A DNA stretch of 39,579 nucleotides from Bacteroides finegoldii DSM 17565 (GTDB lineage: Bacteria > Bacteroidota > Bacteroidia > Bacteroidales > Bacteroidaceae), in contig NZ_GG688317.1 of assembly GCF_000156195.1 (NCBI RefSeq), forward strand, positions 375,500-415,078. The letters run 5' to 3'. Position 1 is the stretch's first letter. The number at the start of each line of letters is the position of its first letter. Both the position numbers and the translations under genes were made by a program. Positions 8,963-18,399 of the stretch are shown here, piece by piece. The notes below the pieces were generated by a model, which searched no databases, was not told the DNA's origin, and worked only from the letters and a program-made list of their open reading frames with translations.

Positions 8963-11900
8963 TTAAAAACCTATGTTGAAACCGAATGTAAGATTGAGAG
9001 GAATCGGATAACCGAAATTCGGATTTTCCGGATCCATACCGGTAAAGTTCTTACTTTTGATGGTCAGCAAATTCTGTGCACTGAAATAGAATCGCAAACG
9101 TTCTATCTTTATTTTCTTCGAGATATCTGTCGGCAATGTATAACCTAATTGTAAATTCCGAAGTTTCAGATAAGAACCGTTTTCTACATAATAACTGGAA
9201 ATTCTCTTTTCATTATTCAAGTCTTCCAAACAAACGGCAGGAATATCCGATCCCGGATTCTGCGGAGTCCATGCTCCCAACAGACGGGTGCCACGATTAG
9301 CATTCATATCACCTACCGACCAGAAGTCGGTATTCTTCTTCACCTCATTGTAAACGTCCACTCCCTGCACACCTTGCCAAAACATAGTCAAATCAAAGTT
9401 CTTATATTCCAGATAAATATTGAGTCCATATGTGAAATCAGGATTCGGATTTCCGATCCAAGTCTGGTCCTTAGTATCAATAACACCATTATTATCCAAA
9501 TCTTTATAGCGGATACGCCCTACGCCTTTTCCGGTCTGATCGGCATGATTGTCCACTTCTTCCTGTGACTTGAAAATGCCGTCGGCAATGTAACCGGCTC
9601 TCATATTAATAGAATGACCGATAATGTTCATCACCCCGTCACCACCGAAATCTCCGGTAGAAGCCACTTCACCCGGTACAAACAAAATCTTGTTCCGATA
9701 CAAACCGAGGTTCGCGTTAATATCATAGCTAAGCCCGAAAGCCGTCTTATTGCGATAGCCCAAATTAAACTCAAAGCCCTTGTTTTCCATCGAACCGGCA
9801 TTTCTCCACTGCCCGCCACCTTCTCCAAGAATACCGATGTAAGACGGTTTTATCAAAATATCCGTTGTTTTTTTATAGTAATATTCGGCAGAGCCATACA
9901 ATGTCTGATTAAACAAACTGAAATCCATACCGACATTGGTTTGTGTAGTAGTTTCCCACTTGATATCGTCATTTCCAATCTGAGTACGCACAAATCCGGA
10001 AGGAAGCAAACTACCGCCATTACTTCCGGTAATATCATAAGAAGTTCCATAAGTAGGAGGATTACCTGTACCGTATTTAGATTCGTAGATAGAATAGCGT
10101 GCGTAATTTTCAATATCCTGATTACCGGTTTGTCCCCAAGCCGCACGAATTTTCAAATCGTCAATCACATCTTTAGTTTTTTCCATAAAAGCCTCCTGAC
10201 TAATACGCCATCCCAAAGAAACGGAAGGGAAAGTAGCATATTTATTATTGCTACCAAAACGGGAAGACCCGTCACGACGGAGAGTAAATGAAAGTAAATA
10301 TTTATCAGCATACGAATAGTTCAGTTTTCCGAAGAAAGAAACTAGTGAGAAACCACCTGCTCCGCCACTTGCCTGTGACTGTCCTACTCCTGCGGAAGGA
10401 TACATATAATCGGGAGTCAGAATCGCAAATCCTTCACGGTAAGCAGCAAAGTTTATGTCGTCTTCACGATTCAACTCCATACCTGCCATAACATCTCCAC
10501 GATGTTTGCCAATCTCCAATTCGTAAGTGGCCACAGCATTCCACATCCATTTGGTGAAATGCTCCTGTTTCATCTCAACCGCATCCTTATCACTGTTCAG
10601 GAAACCGGTGTTGTAAGGAAGCGTAAAATTACGTTGATACTTCTGTGCATAGTCCAATCCAAAAGTGGAACGGATATTAAGTCCTTTCACCGGGTTCAGG
10701 TTTACATATGCATCACCAAACAAACGCCAATAAGTATATCGGTTGTTCCGATTATCATAAATTATACGAGCCACATTTTGGCGGTCGGGCATAGTACTAT
10801 TGGGACCTCCCCAATTCGTTCCATCCACAGTATGTACGGGAATCATGGGAAGGGCAATCATGGCGTCACTCATGATATTCCCTGGAGCTTGGACTTCCGT
10901 CGTACGGTTCAGAGTGAAATGCTCACCGATAGTCAAAATATTATCTATCACCTTATAATCACTATTAATACGTGCAGAAATACGGTCGAAGTTTGTATAT
11001 TTAATCAAACCGTCATTTTTATAATATCCCAGAGAAAAGAAATAATTACCTCTTTCCGTTCCATTACTCAACGAAAGATTGTATTGTTGAATAAAGCCTG
11101 TACGTGTGATTTCATCAAACCAGTCCGTATCACCTGTTGCTATTGTATTGGCATCATCAATAAATTTGGGAACATAGATGTTATCCAACACAGGATAGCC
11201 TTCAGCATTATATCCCCAATCATATTGATAACCGATAGAATTAGCATTCGGATTCTTACCACTGTTCACATTGGCTTGCCATAATGTACGCCCATATTGC
11301 TCAGTATTCATCATATCTAATTTAGACTGGTACATAGATGCGGAAACCGAAGCGTCGAAATTAATCTTAATCTGTCCTTTCCTACCTTGTTTAGTAGTAA
11401 TGATGATAACACCATTTGCGGCACGCGAACCATAAATAGAAGCAGAAGCCGCATCTTTCAGAACCTGGATAGATTCAATATCATTTCCATTCAGTTCATG
11501 CATACCTGCTTTAGAAGGCACACCATCAATGATATAAAGAGGGTCGTTGTTGTTCAATGTACCGATACCACGAATACGAACAGTAGCCGTACCACTTGGA
11601 TTACCATCAGCAGTAATATTCATACCGGGAACACGCCCTTGGAGTGCTTTTACCGGATTATTTTCACCTTGTTTCTGAATTTCATCAACTTTTACCACAG
11701 ATACCGCACCGGTCAAATCGGCTTTACGCTGAGTAGTATAACCTGTCACCACCACTTCATCCACCATTTGCGTATCTTCTTCCAATAAAACTTGGATAGA
11801 GGCAGCCGCTTTCACAGTCACGGGCTTATAACCGATATACGAAATCTTTAAAGTAGCATTAGTAGGAACAGAAAGCGTGAAGTTACCGTCAAAATCGGTA

Positions 11901-12067
11901 ATCGTTCCATTAGTTGTGGATATAGTCTCAATGACGGAAGCGCCAATAATCGGCTGACCATCCGTTTTGGAAGTAACGTTTCCTTTCACTGTTATGTTTT
12001 GCCCACAGAGGGCTGACATGAAAGTAAACAGGAAACAAACACTGCAAAGAAGTTTTTTGTTCTTCAT
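8963..12067 (-). CDS. susC-like: SusC-like TonB-dependent outer-membrane transporter (fructan)
   Basis: This 22-strand barrel imports fructo-oligosaccharides using TonB energy. It has about 1034 residues with the start at 12067 (MKNKKLL); a start at 12079 is possible but leaves no proper signal-peptide N-region. The order is signal peptide ending ALCGQ, a carboxypeptidase-regulatory-like domain (about 22-105), a plug starting EVVVTGYTTQRKADLTGAV with PLYIIDGVP and SIYGSRAANGVI, and then the barrel ending in LTFGFNIGF with the terminal aromatic. It is the first gene of the fructan operon. The promoter region upstream holds a palindrome but no 11-bp TTAA array, so it is regulated separately from the second PUL. 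Confidence 0.96.
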   Translation of the reverse strand: MKNKKLLCSVCFLFTFMSALCGQNITVKGNVTSKTDGQPIIGASVIETISTTNGTITDFDGNFTLSVPTNATLKISYIGYKPVTVKAAASIQVLLEEDTQMVDEVVVTGYTTQRKADLTGAVSVVKVDEIQKQGENNPVKALQGRVPGMNITADGNPSGTATVRIRGIGTLNNNDPLYIIDGVPSKAGMHELNGNDIESIQVLKDAASASIYGSRAANGVIIITTKQGRKGQIKINFDASVSASMYQSKLDMMNTEQYGRTLWQANVNSGKNPNANSIGYQYDWGYNAEGYPVLDNIYVPKFIDDANTIATGDTDWFDEITRTGFIQQYNLSLSNGTERGNYFFSLGYYKNDGLIKYTNFDRISARINSDYKVIDNILTIGEHFTLNRTTEVQAPGNIMSDAMIALPMIPVHTVDGTNWGGPNSTMPDRQNVARIIYDNRNNRYTYWRLFGDAYVNLNPVKGLNIRSTFGLDYAQKYQRNFTLPYNTGFLNSDKDAVEMKQEHFTKWMWNAVATYELEIGKHRGDVMAGMELNREDDINFAAYREGFAILTPDYMYPSAGVGQSQASGGAGGFSLVSFFGKLNYSYADKYLLSFTLRRDGSSRFGSNNKYATFPSVSLGWRISQEAFMEKTKDVIDDLKIRAAWGQTGNQDIENYARYSIYESKYGTGNPPTYGTSYDITGSNGGSLLPSGFVRTQIGNDDIKWETTTQTNVGMDFSLFNQTLYGSAEYYYKKTTDILIKPSYIGILGEGGGQWRNAGSMENKGFEFNLGYRNKTAFGLSYDINANLGLYRNKILFVPGEVASTGDFGGDGVMNIIGHSINMRAGYIADGIFKSQEEVDNHADQTGKGVGRIRYKDLDNNGVIDTKDQTWIGNPNPDFTYGLNIYLEYKNFDLTMFWQGVQGVDVYNEVKKNTDFWSVGDMNANRGTRLLGAWTPQNPGSDIPAVCLEDLNNEKRISSYYVENGSYLKLRNLQLGYTLPTDISKKIKIERLRFYFSAQNLLTIKSKNFTGMDPENPNFGYPIPLNLTFGFNIGF

Positions 12068-12130
12068 AATACTGAGCATTAGTTTGATGTTATTAATTTA
12101 AAAGTACGAACTTTATCTTTATCGATGATG

Positions 12131-12157
12131 CAAATTACGGTTGATTTATATCAATCG
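12131..12157 (-). promoter_or_regulatory. Candidate fructan-operon promoter and operator palindrome
   Basis: TTGAT (12141-12145) and ATCAA (12150-12154) form an inverted repeat around 4 bases, extended by matching CG/CG flanks at 12138-12139 and 12156-12157. Just downstream on the minus strand TAATTTG (12137-12131) resembles a Bacteroides -7 box one base short. The palindrome lies where an activator such as a hybrid two-component regulator would bind. The regulator gene itself is not in the window. The promoter call is tentative. Confidence 0.45.
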
Positions 12158-12172
12158 ACTAAAAAAAATGTT

Positions 12173-12290
12173 TCAAAGGCTGTAATATATGTTGCATAGA
12201 GTACTATTTGATGGATTATATTGAAAATACAAATGGTATTCCCCATCTTTATACATGAGTGCATTGACATAATTTCTATGGCAACAAAGT
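12173..12290 (-). pseudogene. Degenerate GH32 gene remnant
   Basis: The minus-strand reading ending in a stop at 12173-12175 contains YKDGEYHL followed by a YFQYNP stretch. This aligns without gaps to the active-site segment of the exo-GH32 at 2246-4075, with 13 of 21 residues identical including N, N, YKDGEYHL, Q and NP. The catalytic NDPNG has decayed to NYVNA, so the nucleophile Asp is Tyr. The sequence stops soon after. Upstream residues show no GH32 similarity I can recognise. It is too short and damaged to function, and is best read as the relic of a third GH32 gene beside the levan susC. Confidence 0.7.
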
Positions 12291-12315
12291 ATTCTTATAT
12301 CAGAACTCAACAAAA

Positions 12316-12358
12316 ATAGACGAAGGCAAAGATAGGAGCTATCTTTGCCTTCGTCTAT
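12316..12358. terminator. Strong bidirectional terminator, 19-bp perfect stem
   Basis: Positions 12316-12334 and 12340-12358 are perfect reverse complements (19 bp, including GAAGGCAAAGAT) with a 5-base loop. Five A residues precede it, giving a T-tract on the minus strand. It follows the GH43 stop codon (12390-12392) on that strand, so it ends the GH43 transcript and protects the levan promoter from read-through. Confidence 0.85.
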
Positions 12359-12389
12359 AAACTTTGTTTCAAATGATGTCAACCTTATT

Positions 12390-14900
12390 TTATTGAAAAT
12401 CGAATGAATCAACATTCATTGGATTAAGTATATGAATCTTCATCGTATGAATACCTTCCGACAATTGTACATTCGACACTGGAAAATCACTATAAGTGTT
12501 CCAGTTTCCGGTAGTTGCTGGAACAGGAGTCAACAGCTCTCCTCCATCAAAAGATAAAGCGAACTTCCCATCTTTCTCTGCAGCCCCACGAACAGTAACA
12601 TTCGAGACCGGCCTCAAAACCTTAAATGTATATTGAATCCAATCTCCTCCAGAAGTATTACTAATGTGGATGATGTTACTACTAGCACTGATAGCTACTC
12701 CCTGATCACTCCGGTAAGTTTTAAAATTACCTTTCGAACCTTCCCTAAATTGATACTTTCCTTCATCGAAATCTTCCGCCTGAATGATACCGGGTACTTG
12801 GCTGCATCCTTCTCCTAACTTGATACAATCAATATCCAATTCTCCACCTTTAATACGCAAATCAATATATTGTTCACCTTTTTGTAATTCGACAGGATAT
12901 ATAAAAACTTCGTTCCATGTACTGCCCGAACCATTCAACTTTATTTCGTTCGTCTTATACACTCCATTTATAGCAATACGGAATTTTCCTCCCGAACGTT
13001 GCTGGCGCATCCGACAAGTAATAGCATAGGATCCAGTCTGTTTTACATTAATTGAATAACGCATCCATTCTCCGGACTTCATACTTTTAAGATATGTAAT
13101 GCCATTGCCCGTGCCCACCTGTATATCCCCTTCCGACGGATTTTTGTGGTAACCATAATGTTCGCCACCTCTATTATAATGTTCAGCTTCCAATACCAAT
13201 GTCTCCGATAAATCTACTTCCGGAGCCTTCCCTTCATAGGGCTGTCCCCAGTTTTGTACAACTTTCAACCTATCATTTTGATCATATTCAATCGGATCTA
13301 CACAAACGGACCGCAAAGCTCCTCTACCTGAATAATTAGCGGTATGATAGAAGGTATACCATTTCCCCTTATATTCTACAATTGAACCGTGTGCCGTTTC
13401 TTCACCATGAGGATACATATATACACCGCACGGAGTAAATGGTCCCAAGGGATTATTTGACACAGAATATTGCATCCGGTTACCTCCTTGACTGGAAGCA
13501 TGATTATCTGAGTGACTCAAATAATATTTCCCCTTGTATTTATGCACCCAAGGAGCTTCATGAAAATCGGTAAAACCTGTTAAAGGACTCATTACACCAT
13601 CCAACTTAGTCCAATCATCCTTACGTAATTTTGCTCCCCAACAACCTTTACCGGCACCACTAGTATATATATAAGGTTGTTCGTCATCATCCACAAAGAC
13701 ACAAGGATCGATCGTTGAAGGAATTCCTTCAATCACCCCTTTCACCCTGAATTTCGCAGCTGGTTCTTTACTCGTTGCCACAAAAATACGCCATGTATCT
13801 GTATCAATTTTATGAGGGAAATAAAAATAGTATAACTGATCTTCCTTATTATAAGCACAGTCAGGAGCCCACATGAAACCATCAATGCCCATACCTACGT
13901 GCGCTTTCACAGTAGCAGAATTCATGATTTCCCCATGATCTGTCCAATTCTTCATATCTGCGGTGGAAAAAACATGATAACGATCCATACGGTCACATCC
14001 TTGTGTCGGCTCCATGTCATGCGAAGCGTAAACATAAAGTCGTCCATCCGCCCATACGTGTGCTGACGGATCGGCAGTATAGAGTGTCCCAGTAAATGAG
14101 TTCTGATACATTTCTGATGCGAAATTAACAAACAACGGATTATGTTCGTAATAACCATACCGAGGATATTCAAACAAAGAAGCATCTACCATATTTCCTG
14201 TATATTCTCCGGTACGGGTAAGTACGAACTTATCTAAATTTACACTGCCCGTAGTATACCATCTTAATACGTGCTTACCCTCACTCAACTGCACATTGGT
14301 CACTTTAACAGTACGTGAGAAGTCACTCCAATCTCCTTCCGGTGAATCTACGATCTGACCGGCCGACTTTCCATCCACCTCAAAGTAGAAGCTGGTTTTC
14401 CCACTACCCGCCACACAATAAGTATCAATGGAATAAGCTCCCTCTTGTGTGACTTGTAACGTATAACAAAGCCAGTCACCGTTGTTTATATTACTAATAT
14501 TTACGACCTCTCCGCTTTTGCTAATGGCAACTTCCTTTTCTTCACGGTAATCTTTGTAGTTTCCAGCCGTAGTATTTTTAAAATGAAAAGAGATATTCTG
14601 CCCTCCATCATCAAAATCCTCCGCCTCTATCGTAGTCGGCACTTCCGATATAACAAACAAACTATTACCTTCCGGTCCCTTCTTAAACGGCACTCCACGA
14701 TAGTTAGCTAAATATTCCTCACAGCTGATACCATTATCATAGCGGTCATCAATGTATACATACTCATCGTCAACATCACTTCCCTGCCCGGAATCATCAT
14801 TTATTACCGGGTGGTCTTCTTTACACGAATTCAGAACAGCTAATCCTCCCATGAATAATGGTAAGAGACACTTCATAGTAAATAACAAATTGTTTCCCAT
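12390..14900 (-). CDS. GH43 lipoprotein with three CBM6-like modules
   Basis: This is a surface glycosidase of family 43, probably an alpha-L-arabinofuranosidase or beta-xylosidase/galactosidase-type exo-enzyme. It has 836 residues. The lipobox VLNSC (C26) is followed by KEDHP, an acidic surface-export signal. A CBM6-like module (about 70-235; IEAEDFDDGG, NNGDWLCY) precedes the five-bladed GH43 propeller (about 262-550), and two more CBM6 modules follow (about 563-698 with LEAEHYNRGG; about 706-836 with IQAEDFDEG). Catalytic residues visible are base D277 (ADPSAHVW), modulator D398 (IDPCVF) and acid E448 (FHEAPW). It is monocistronic and divergent from GH2 across a shared regulatory region. 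A start at 14876 is also possible. The linkage cut is not readable. Confidence 0.88.
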   Translation of the reverse strand: MGNNLLFTMKCLLPLFMGGLAVLNSCKEDHPVINDDSGQGSDVDDEYVYIDDRYDNGISCEEYLANYRGVPFKKGPEGNSLFVISEVPTTIEAEDFDDGGQNISFHFKNTTAGNYKDYREEKEVAISKSGEVVNISNINNGDWLCYTLQVTQEGAYSIDTYCVAGSGKTSFYFEVDGKSAGQIVDSPEGDWSDFSRTVKVTNVQLSEGKHVLRWYTTGSVNLDKFVLTRTGEYTGNMVDASLFEYPRYGYYEHNPLFVNFASEMYQNSFTGTLYTADPSAHVWADGRLYVYASHDMEPTQGCDRMDRYHVFSTADMKNWTDHGEIMNSATVKAHVGMGIDGFMWAPDCAYNKEDQLYYFYFPHKIDTDTWRIFVATSKEPAAKFRVKGVIEGIPSTIDPCVFVDDDEQPYIYTSGAGKGCWGAKLRKDDWTKLDGVMSPLTGFTDFHEAPWVHKYKGKYYLSHSDNHASSQGGNRMQYSVSNNPLGPFTPCGVYMYPHGEETAHGSIVEYKGKWYTFYHTANYSGRGALRSVCVDPIEYDQNDRLKVVQNWGQPYEGKAPEVDLSETLVLEAEHYNRGGEHYGYHKNPSEGDIQVGTGNGITYLKSMKSGEWMRYSINVKQTGSYAITCRMRQQRSGGKFRIAINGVYKTNEIKLNGSGSTWNEVFIYPVELQKGEQYIDLRIKGGELDIDCIKLGEGCSQVPGIIQAEDFDEGKYQFREGSKGNFKTYRSDQGVAISASSNIIHISNTSGGDWIQYTFKVLRPVSNVTVRGAAEKDGKFALSFDGGELLTPVPATTGNWNTYSDFPVSNVQLSEGIHTMKIHILNPMNVDSFDFQ

Positions 14901-14962
14901 AGATTTTCCCTTTATTAGAATTGTTTTTAGTTGCTTTTTTACGAATCTATTTTTAATTAAGC

Positions 14963-14970
14963 CAAAGATA
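14963..14970 (-). promoter_or_regulatory. -7 box of the GH43 promoter
   Basis: On the minus strand this reads TATCTTTG, an exact match to the Bacteroides TAnnTTTG consensus, 62 bases from the GH43 start codon. No TTTG -33 element lies at the usual distance. The nearest TTAA core of the phased array (14994-14997) is 23 bases upstream instead. Confidence 0.6.
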
Positions 14971-14990
14971 GTTTACCCCGCTTTATTGGG

Positions 14991-15052
14991 AGATTAAAAA
15001 CCAATTAAACAGAGATTAAAAACCAATTAATTACTTTTTAATCTCAGATTAA
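14991..15052. promoter_or_regulatory. Six-unit 11-bp TTAA array, probable SARP operator
   Basis: TTAA cores occur at 14994, 15005, 15016, 15027, 15038 and 15049, each exactly 11 bases from the next. The units read AGATTAA, CAATTAA, AGATTAA, CAATTAA, TTTTTAA and AGATTAA. Units 1-2 and 3-4 are almost identical 22-bp pairs. The array lies in the divergent region between GH43 and GH2 and is readable from both sides because TTAA is palindromic. Phased heptamer repeats are the classical SARP binding pattern. Confidence 0.8.
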
Positions 15053-15086
15053 GTCTTTTGATTCTCCCTTTTTAATACTTTTCGTT

Positions 15087-15094
15087 TTACTTTG
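15087..15094 (+). promoter_or_regulatory. -7 box of the GH2-GH92 promoter
   Basis: TTACTTTG differs from TAnnTTTG by one base. Exactly 34 bases separate it from the last TTAA core (15049-15052). The predicted leader to the GH2 start is about 33 bases. TTTG at 15057-15060 is 26 bases away, too far for a normal -33 element, which suggests activator dependence. Confidence 0.55.
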
Positions 15095-15133
15095 CCATCA
15101 GATGATGCGAGAAAACTCATTAATATATAAAAT

Positions 15134-18100
15134 ATGAAGAAAAATTTCATTTTACTATGCAGTCTGCTGGCAAGTCTTACCTTGCAGTCTACAAAGATAA
15201 ATGCACAGACAGCGACTAATGATCAGAAATTGATCTATCCCTACACCTTTGCTCCCAGCGAAGGCTTAGTGAACAAAACCGAAAAAGAGCATCGACAAGA
15301 AATCTGCCTAAACGGTTATTGGGATTTTCAACCCGTCTCTTTACCAAAAGATTACAAACAAGGTAAAGGAGTAGCTCCGCAATTATCGTCTCCCAAAGAT
15401 GGCAATTGGAGCAAGACACGAATTAAAATACCTTCACCGTGGAACGTCAATTCGTTCGGTTATCGGGATTTAGAAGGCCCCGACCATCGCAATTACCCTT
15501 CTTATCCTAAAGAATGGGAACAAGTAAAGATGGCATGGATGAAGAAGAATATCACTATCCCTACCAATTGGGCAGGCCAGCAAATCAAACTTTATTTTGA
15601 GGCTGTGGCAGGATATTCAGAAATCTATATAAACAAAAAGAAACTGGGTGAGAATTTCGACCTGTTCTTACCGTTCAGCTTTGATATCACCGATAAGGTT
15701 GTTCCCGGAGAAACAGTAGAAATATTGGTAGGTGTCCGTAGCCAATCCTTATTCGAAGATAATTCAACAATCGGCCGACGCATTGTTCCGGGAGGTTCCA
15801 TGTGGGGATATCTTATCAATGGAATCTGGCAGGATGTATATCTTCTGGCTTTGCCGAAAGTACATATTGAAGATGTGTATGTGAAACCGTTAGTATCGAA
15901 AAACACTTTAGAAATTGAAGTAACAATAGAAAATAGAACTGCTAAAAAGACAGAGATACAACTACAAGGCAATATCAAAGAATGGGTGAATTGTGCCGGC
16001 ACAGACATTAATTCTGCTCCTGTACCTAAATGGACACTCGGTGAAGAAGCATTACAAGTTGCCCCATCCAAAGTCTCAGTTGACGCCAACGCATCACAAA
16101 AAGTGACATTGCAGGTACCCGTCCATGAAAATGTATTAAAATATTGGACTCCCGAACAACCTAATCTATACGCTTTATTACTTTCTATAAAAGAAAAGAA
16201 ACAAACAGTCGACACCAAATACGAACGCTTCGGCTGGCGGGAATGGACATTACAAGGAACCACCCAATGCTTGAACGGAAAACCCTATGTATTGCACGGA
16301 GACTCATGGCACTTTATGGGTATTCCGCAAATGACACGCCGCTATGCATGGGCTTGGTTCACCGCTATTAAAGGTATGAATGGAAATGCTGTACGTCCTC
16401 ATGCCCAAGTCTACCCTCGTTTCTATATGGATATGGCTGACGAAATGGGGATCTGCGTACTGAATGAAACAGCCAACTGGGCTAGTGACGGCGGTCCCAA
16501 ATTGGATTCTGAGCACTTCTGGAAAACCTCAAAAGACCATTTGAAACGTTTTGTACTCCGCGACCGTAATCACGCGTCTGTTTTCGGATGGAGTATCAGT
16601 AACGAAAACAAGCCTGTTATCCTACATGTATACAATCGTCCCGAACTAATACCATCCCAACAGAAGGCGTGGGAAGAATGGCGTGATATCGTACGTCTCT
16701 ATGATCCGACCCGTCCTTGGATTTCATCAGATGGAGAAGATGACGGAAACGGCATATTACCTGTAACTGTGGGGCACTATGGAGATATAAACTCCATGAA
16801 AAAATGGATTGGTATCGGAAAGCCCTGGGGTATAGGTGAGCATAGTATGGCTTACTACGGAACACCGGAACAAGTGTCTAAGTACAACGGAGAACGTGCC
16901 TACGAATCGCAAGAGGGCCGTATGGAAGGTCTGGCAAATGAATGCTATAATTTGATAGCTAACCAACGCAAAATGGGAGCTTCGTACACTACCGTATTTA
17001 ATATGGCATGGTATGCACTGAAACCGTTACCACTAGGAAAAAAGGATATTAGTAAAATCCCTACAGTAAATGAAGATGGTATATTCTTCGGAGAATACCA
17101 CGAGGGAGTTCCCGGTGTACAACCCGAACGTGTAGGTCCTTATAGCACAACCTTTAACCCCGGTTACGACCCGGCTTTACCACTTTATCAGGAATGGCCG
17201 ATGTACGGTGCCTTACGTGCAGCCAATGCTCCGGGAGCTCCTGCATGGTCTCCCTACGCTGTCATTGACAAATCACAGTATGAAGCTCACGAAACCGCAC
17301 CTGTAACTGATAACTATAAAGAAGTAGTATTCATCGGTAATCCAAACAGCAAAGTAAAACAACTCTTGGATGGACAAGGAGTCATATTTACATCGAAAGT
17401 AAGCAATCCTTCCTCCATGCTTTATATTGTAGACGGTAGTCAAACATTGGATACAACAACTAAAAAAGAGATGCAAAAACAAATTGCAAAAGGTGCAGAT
17501 GTCTGGATTTGGGGAATCACGCCGAAGACAGTTAATGGATATAATGAAATACTACCTGTCCCGGTAGCTTTAGATGTATTGAAACGTTCCTCTTTCCTCC
17601 CTGTACAAAAAGCATGGATGCGTGGGCTTAACAATTCAGATTTCTATTTCTGCGAACTTCAGAAAGCGGATGCCTGCAACTATTCATTAAAAGGCGCCTT
17701 AGTAGAAGAAGGAGATGTCCTGCTGAATGCTTGTAAAACAGACTGGCGCAAATGGAATAAGCGTCCAGAAGAAATCAAGACTGCCGGAACGATTCGCAGC
17801 GAATATGAATGTACAGCCGCCACACCTGTATTTGTAAAATATCAACAGGGGGCAACTACTTTCTATTTGAACACATTAACAGAGTTTGCCAATTCAGAGA
17901 AAGGATACAATACCTTAAGTGTTATCCTGAAAAACGCCGGTATTAGCTACAAAAAGCCAGAAATAAATATTAATGAAGTGTTCTTTTTGCGGGATAATCA
18001 GGTGAATTTCCCAGTAGCAACCAAAGATAAACTGGTAAAAACAAATGATGGCTGGGCTTTGGAATTCTACGTATTCAGTCCTCGTCCACTAGACGATTTG

Positions 18101-18373
18101 CTGATTGAACCGAATATGCCAAAACTTTCATTGATGTTAAAAGCTAAAAAACGAGAATTGTCTATCAACGACAAACCTTACAACAACATTTCTCACAACG
18201 GGCGCAATGAAATCATCTACAAAGAACTGCCTTTGTTGCAAGGATGGAATAAATTGGTTATTAAAGTAGGAAATGAAGATCGGAACGAGTTCAGCGGTTT
18301 CTTCAAATGCGACAACAAGCAAGATTTTCTTCCATTATTAAAAGCCTCTTTTATTAATCCGGAAACCAAATAA
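15134..18373 (+). CDS. GH2 beta-glycosidase with GATase-like C-terminal region
   Basis: This secreted family 2 exo-glycosidase (beta-galactosidase, beta-glucuronidase or a related activity) has 1079 residues. The signal peptide ends near INAQT with no lipobox, so it is probably periplasmic. A GH2 sugar-binding jelly-roll (about 35-235; WDFQPVSLP, MWGYLINGIWQDV) is followed by an Ig-like domain and the TIM barrel (about 370-640). The acid/base is E491 in GWSISNEN and the nucleophile E569 in GIGEHSMAYY. Residues about 730-960 resemble a GATase1-like region (VVFIGNPNSKV), then a beta-sandwich. It heads a two-gene operon with the GH92 gene, 26 bases downstream. The leader contains the phased TTAA array. 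The substrate is unknown. Confidence 0.88.
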   Translation: MKKNFILLCSLLASLTLQSTKINAQTATNDQKLIYPYTFAPSEGLVNKTEKEHRQEICLNGYWDFQPVSLPKDYKQGKGVAPQLSSPKDGNWSKTRIKIPSPWNVNSFGYRDLEGPDHRNYPSYPKEWEQVKMAWMKKNITIPTNWAGQQIKLYFEAVAGYSEIYINKKKLGENFDLFLPFSFDITDKVVPGETVEILVGVRSQSLFEDNSTIGRRIVPGGSMWGYLINGIWQDVYLLALPKVHIEDVYVKPLVSKNTLEIEVTIENRTAKKTEIQLQGNIKEWVNCAGTDINSAPVPKWTLGEEALQVAPSKVSVDANASQKVTLQVPVHENVLKYWTPEQPNLYALLLSIKEKKQTVDTKYERFGWREWTLQGTTQCLNGKPYVLHGDSWHFMGIPQMTRRYAWAWFTAIKGMNGNAVRPHAQVYPRFYMDMADEMGICVLNETANWASDGGPKLDSEHFWKTSKDHLKRFVLRDRNHASVFGWSISNENKPVILHVYNRPELIPSQQKAWEEWRDIVRLYDPTRPWISSDGEDDGNGILPVTVGHYGDINSMKKWIGIGKPWGIGEHSMAYYGTPEQVSKYNGERAYESQEGRMEGLANECYNLIANQRKMGASYTTVFNMAWYALKPLPLGKKDISKIPTVNEDGIFFGEYHEGVPGVQPERVGPYSTTFNPGYDPALPLYQEWPMYGALRAANAPGAPAWSPYAVIDKSQYEAHETAPVTDNYKEVVFIGNPNSKVKQLLDGQGVIFTSKVSNPSSMLYIVDGSQTLDTTTKKEMQKQIAKGADVWIWGITPKTVNGYNEILPVPVALDVLKRSSFLPVQKAWMRGLNNSDFYFCELQKADACNYSLKGALVEEGDVLLNACKTDWRKWNKRPEEIKTAGTIRSEYECTAATPVFVKYQQGATTFYLNTLTEFANSEKGYNTLSVILKNAGISYKKPEININEVFFLRDNQVNFPVATKDKLVKTNDGWALEFYVFSPRPLDDLLIEPNMPKLSLMLKAKKRELSINDKPYNNISHNGRNEIIYKELPLLQGWNKLVIKVGNEDRNEFSGFFKCDNKQDFLPLLKASFINPETK

Positions 18374-18399
18374 TAAAGTATTAATATAATAAACATATC

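Noticed and set aside
14953..14960. Further TTAA sequences near the first array
   Set aside because: They start at 14953 and 14957, 41 and 37 bases from the first core, so they are out of 11-bp phase.
15057..15060. TTTG as -33 element of the GH2 promoter
   Set aside because: It is 26 bases from the -7 box, whereas about 19-23 is normal, and the other two array promoters have no counterpart.
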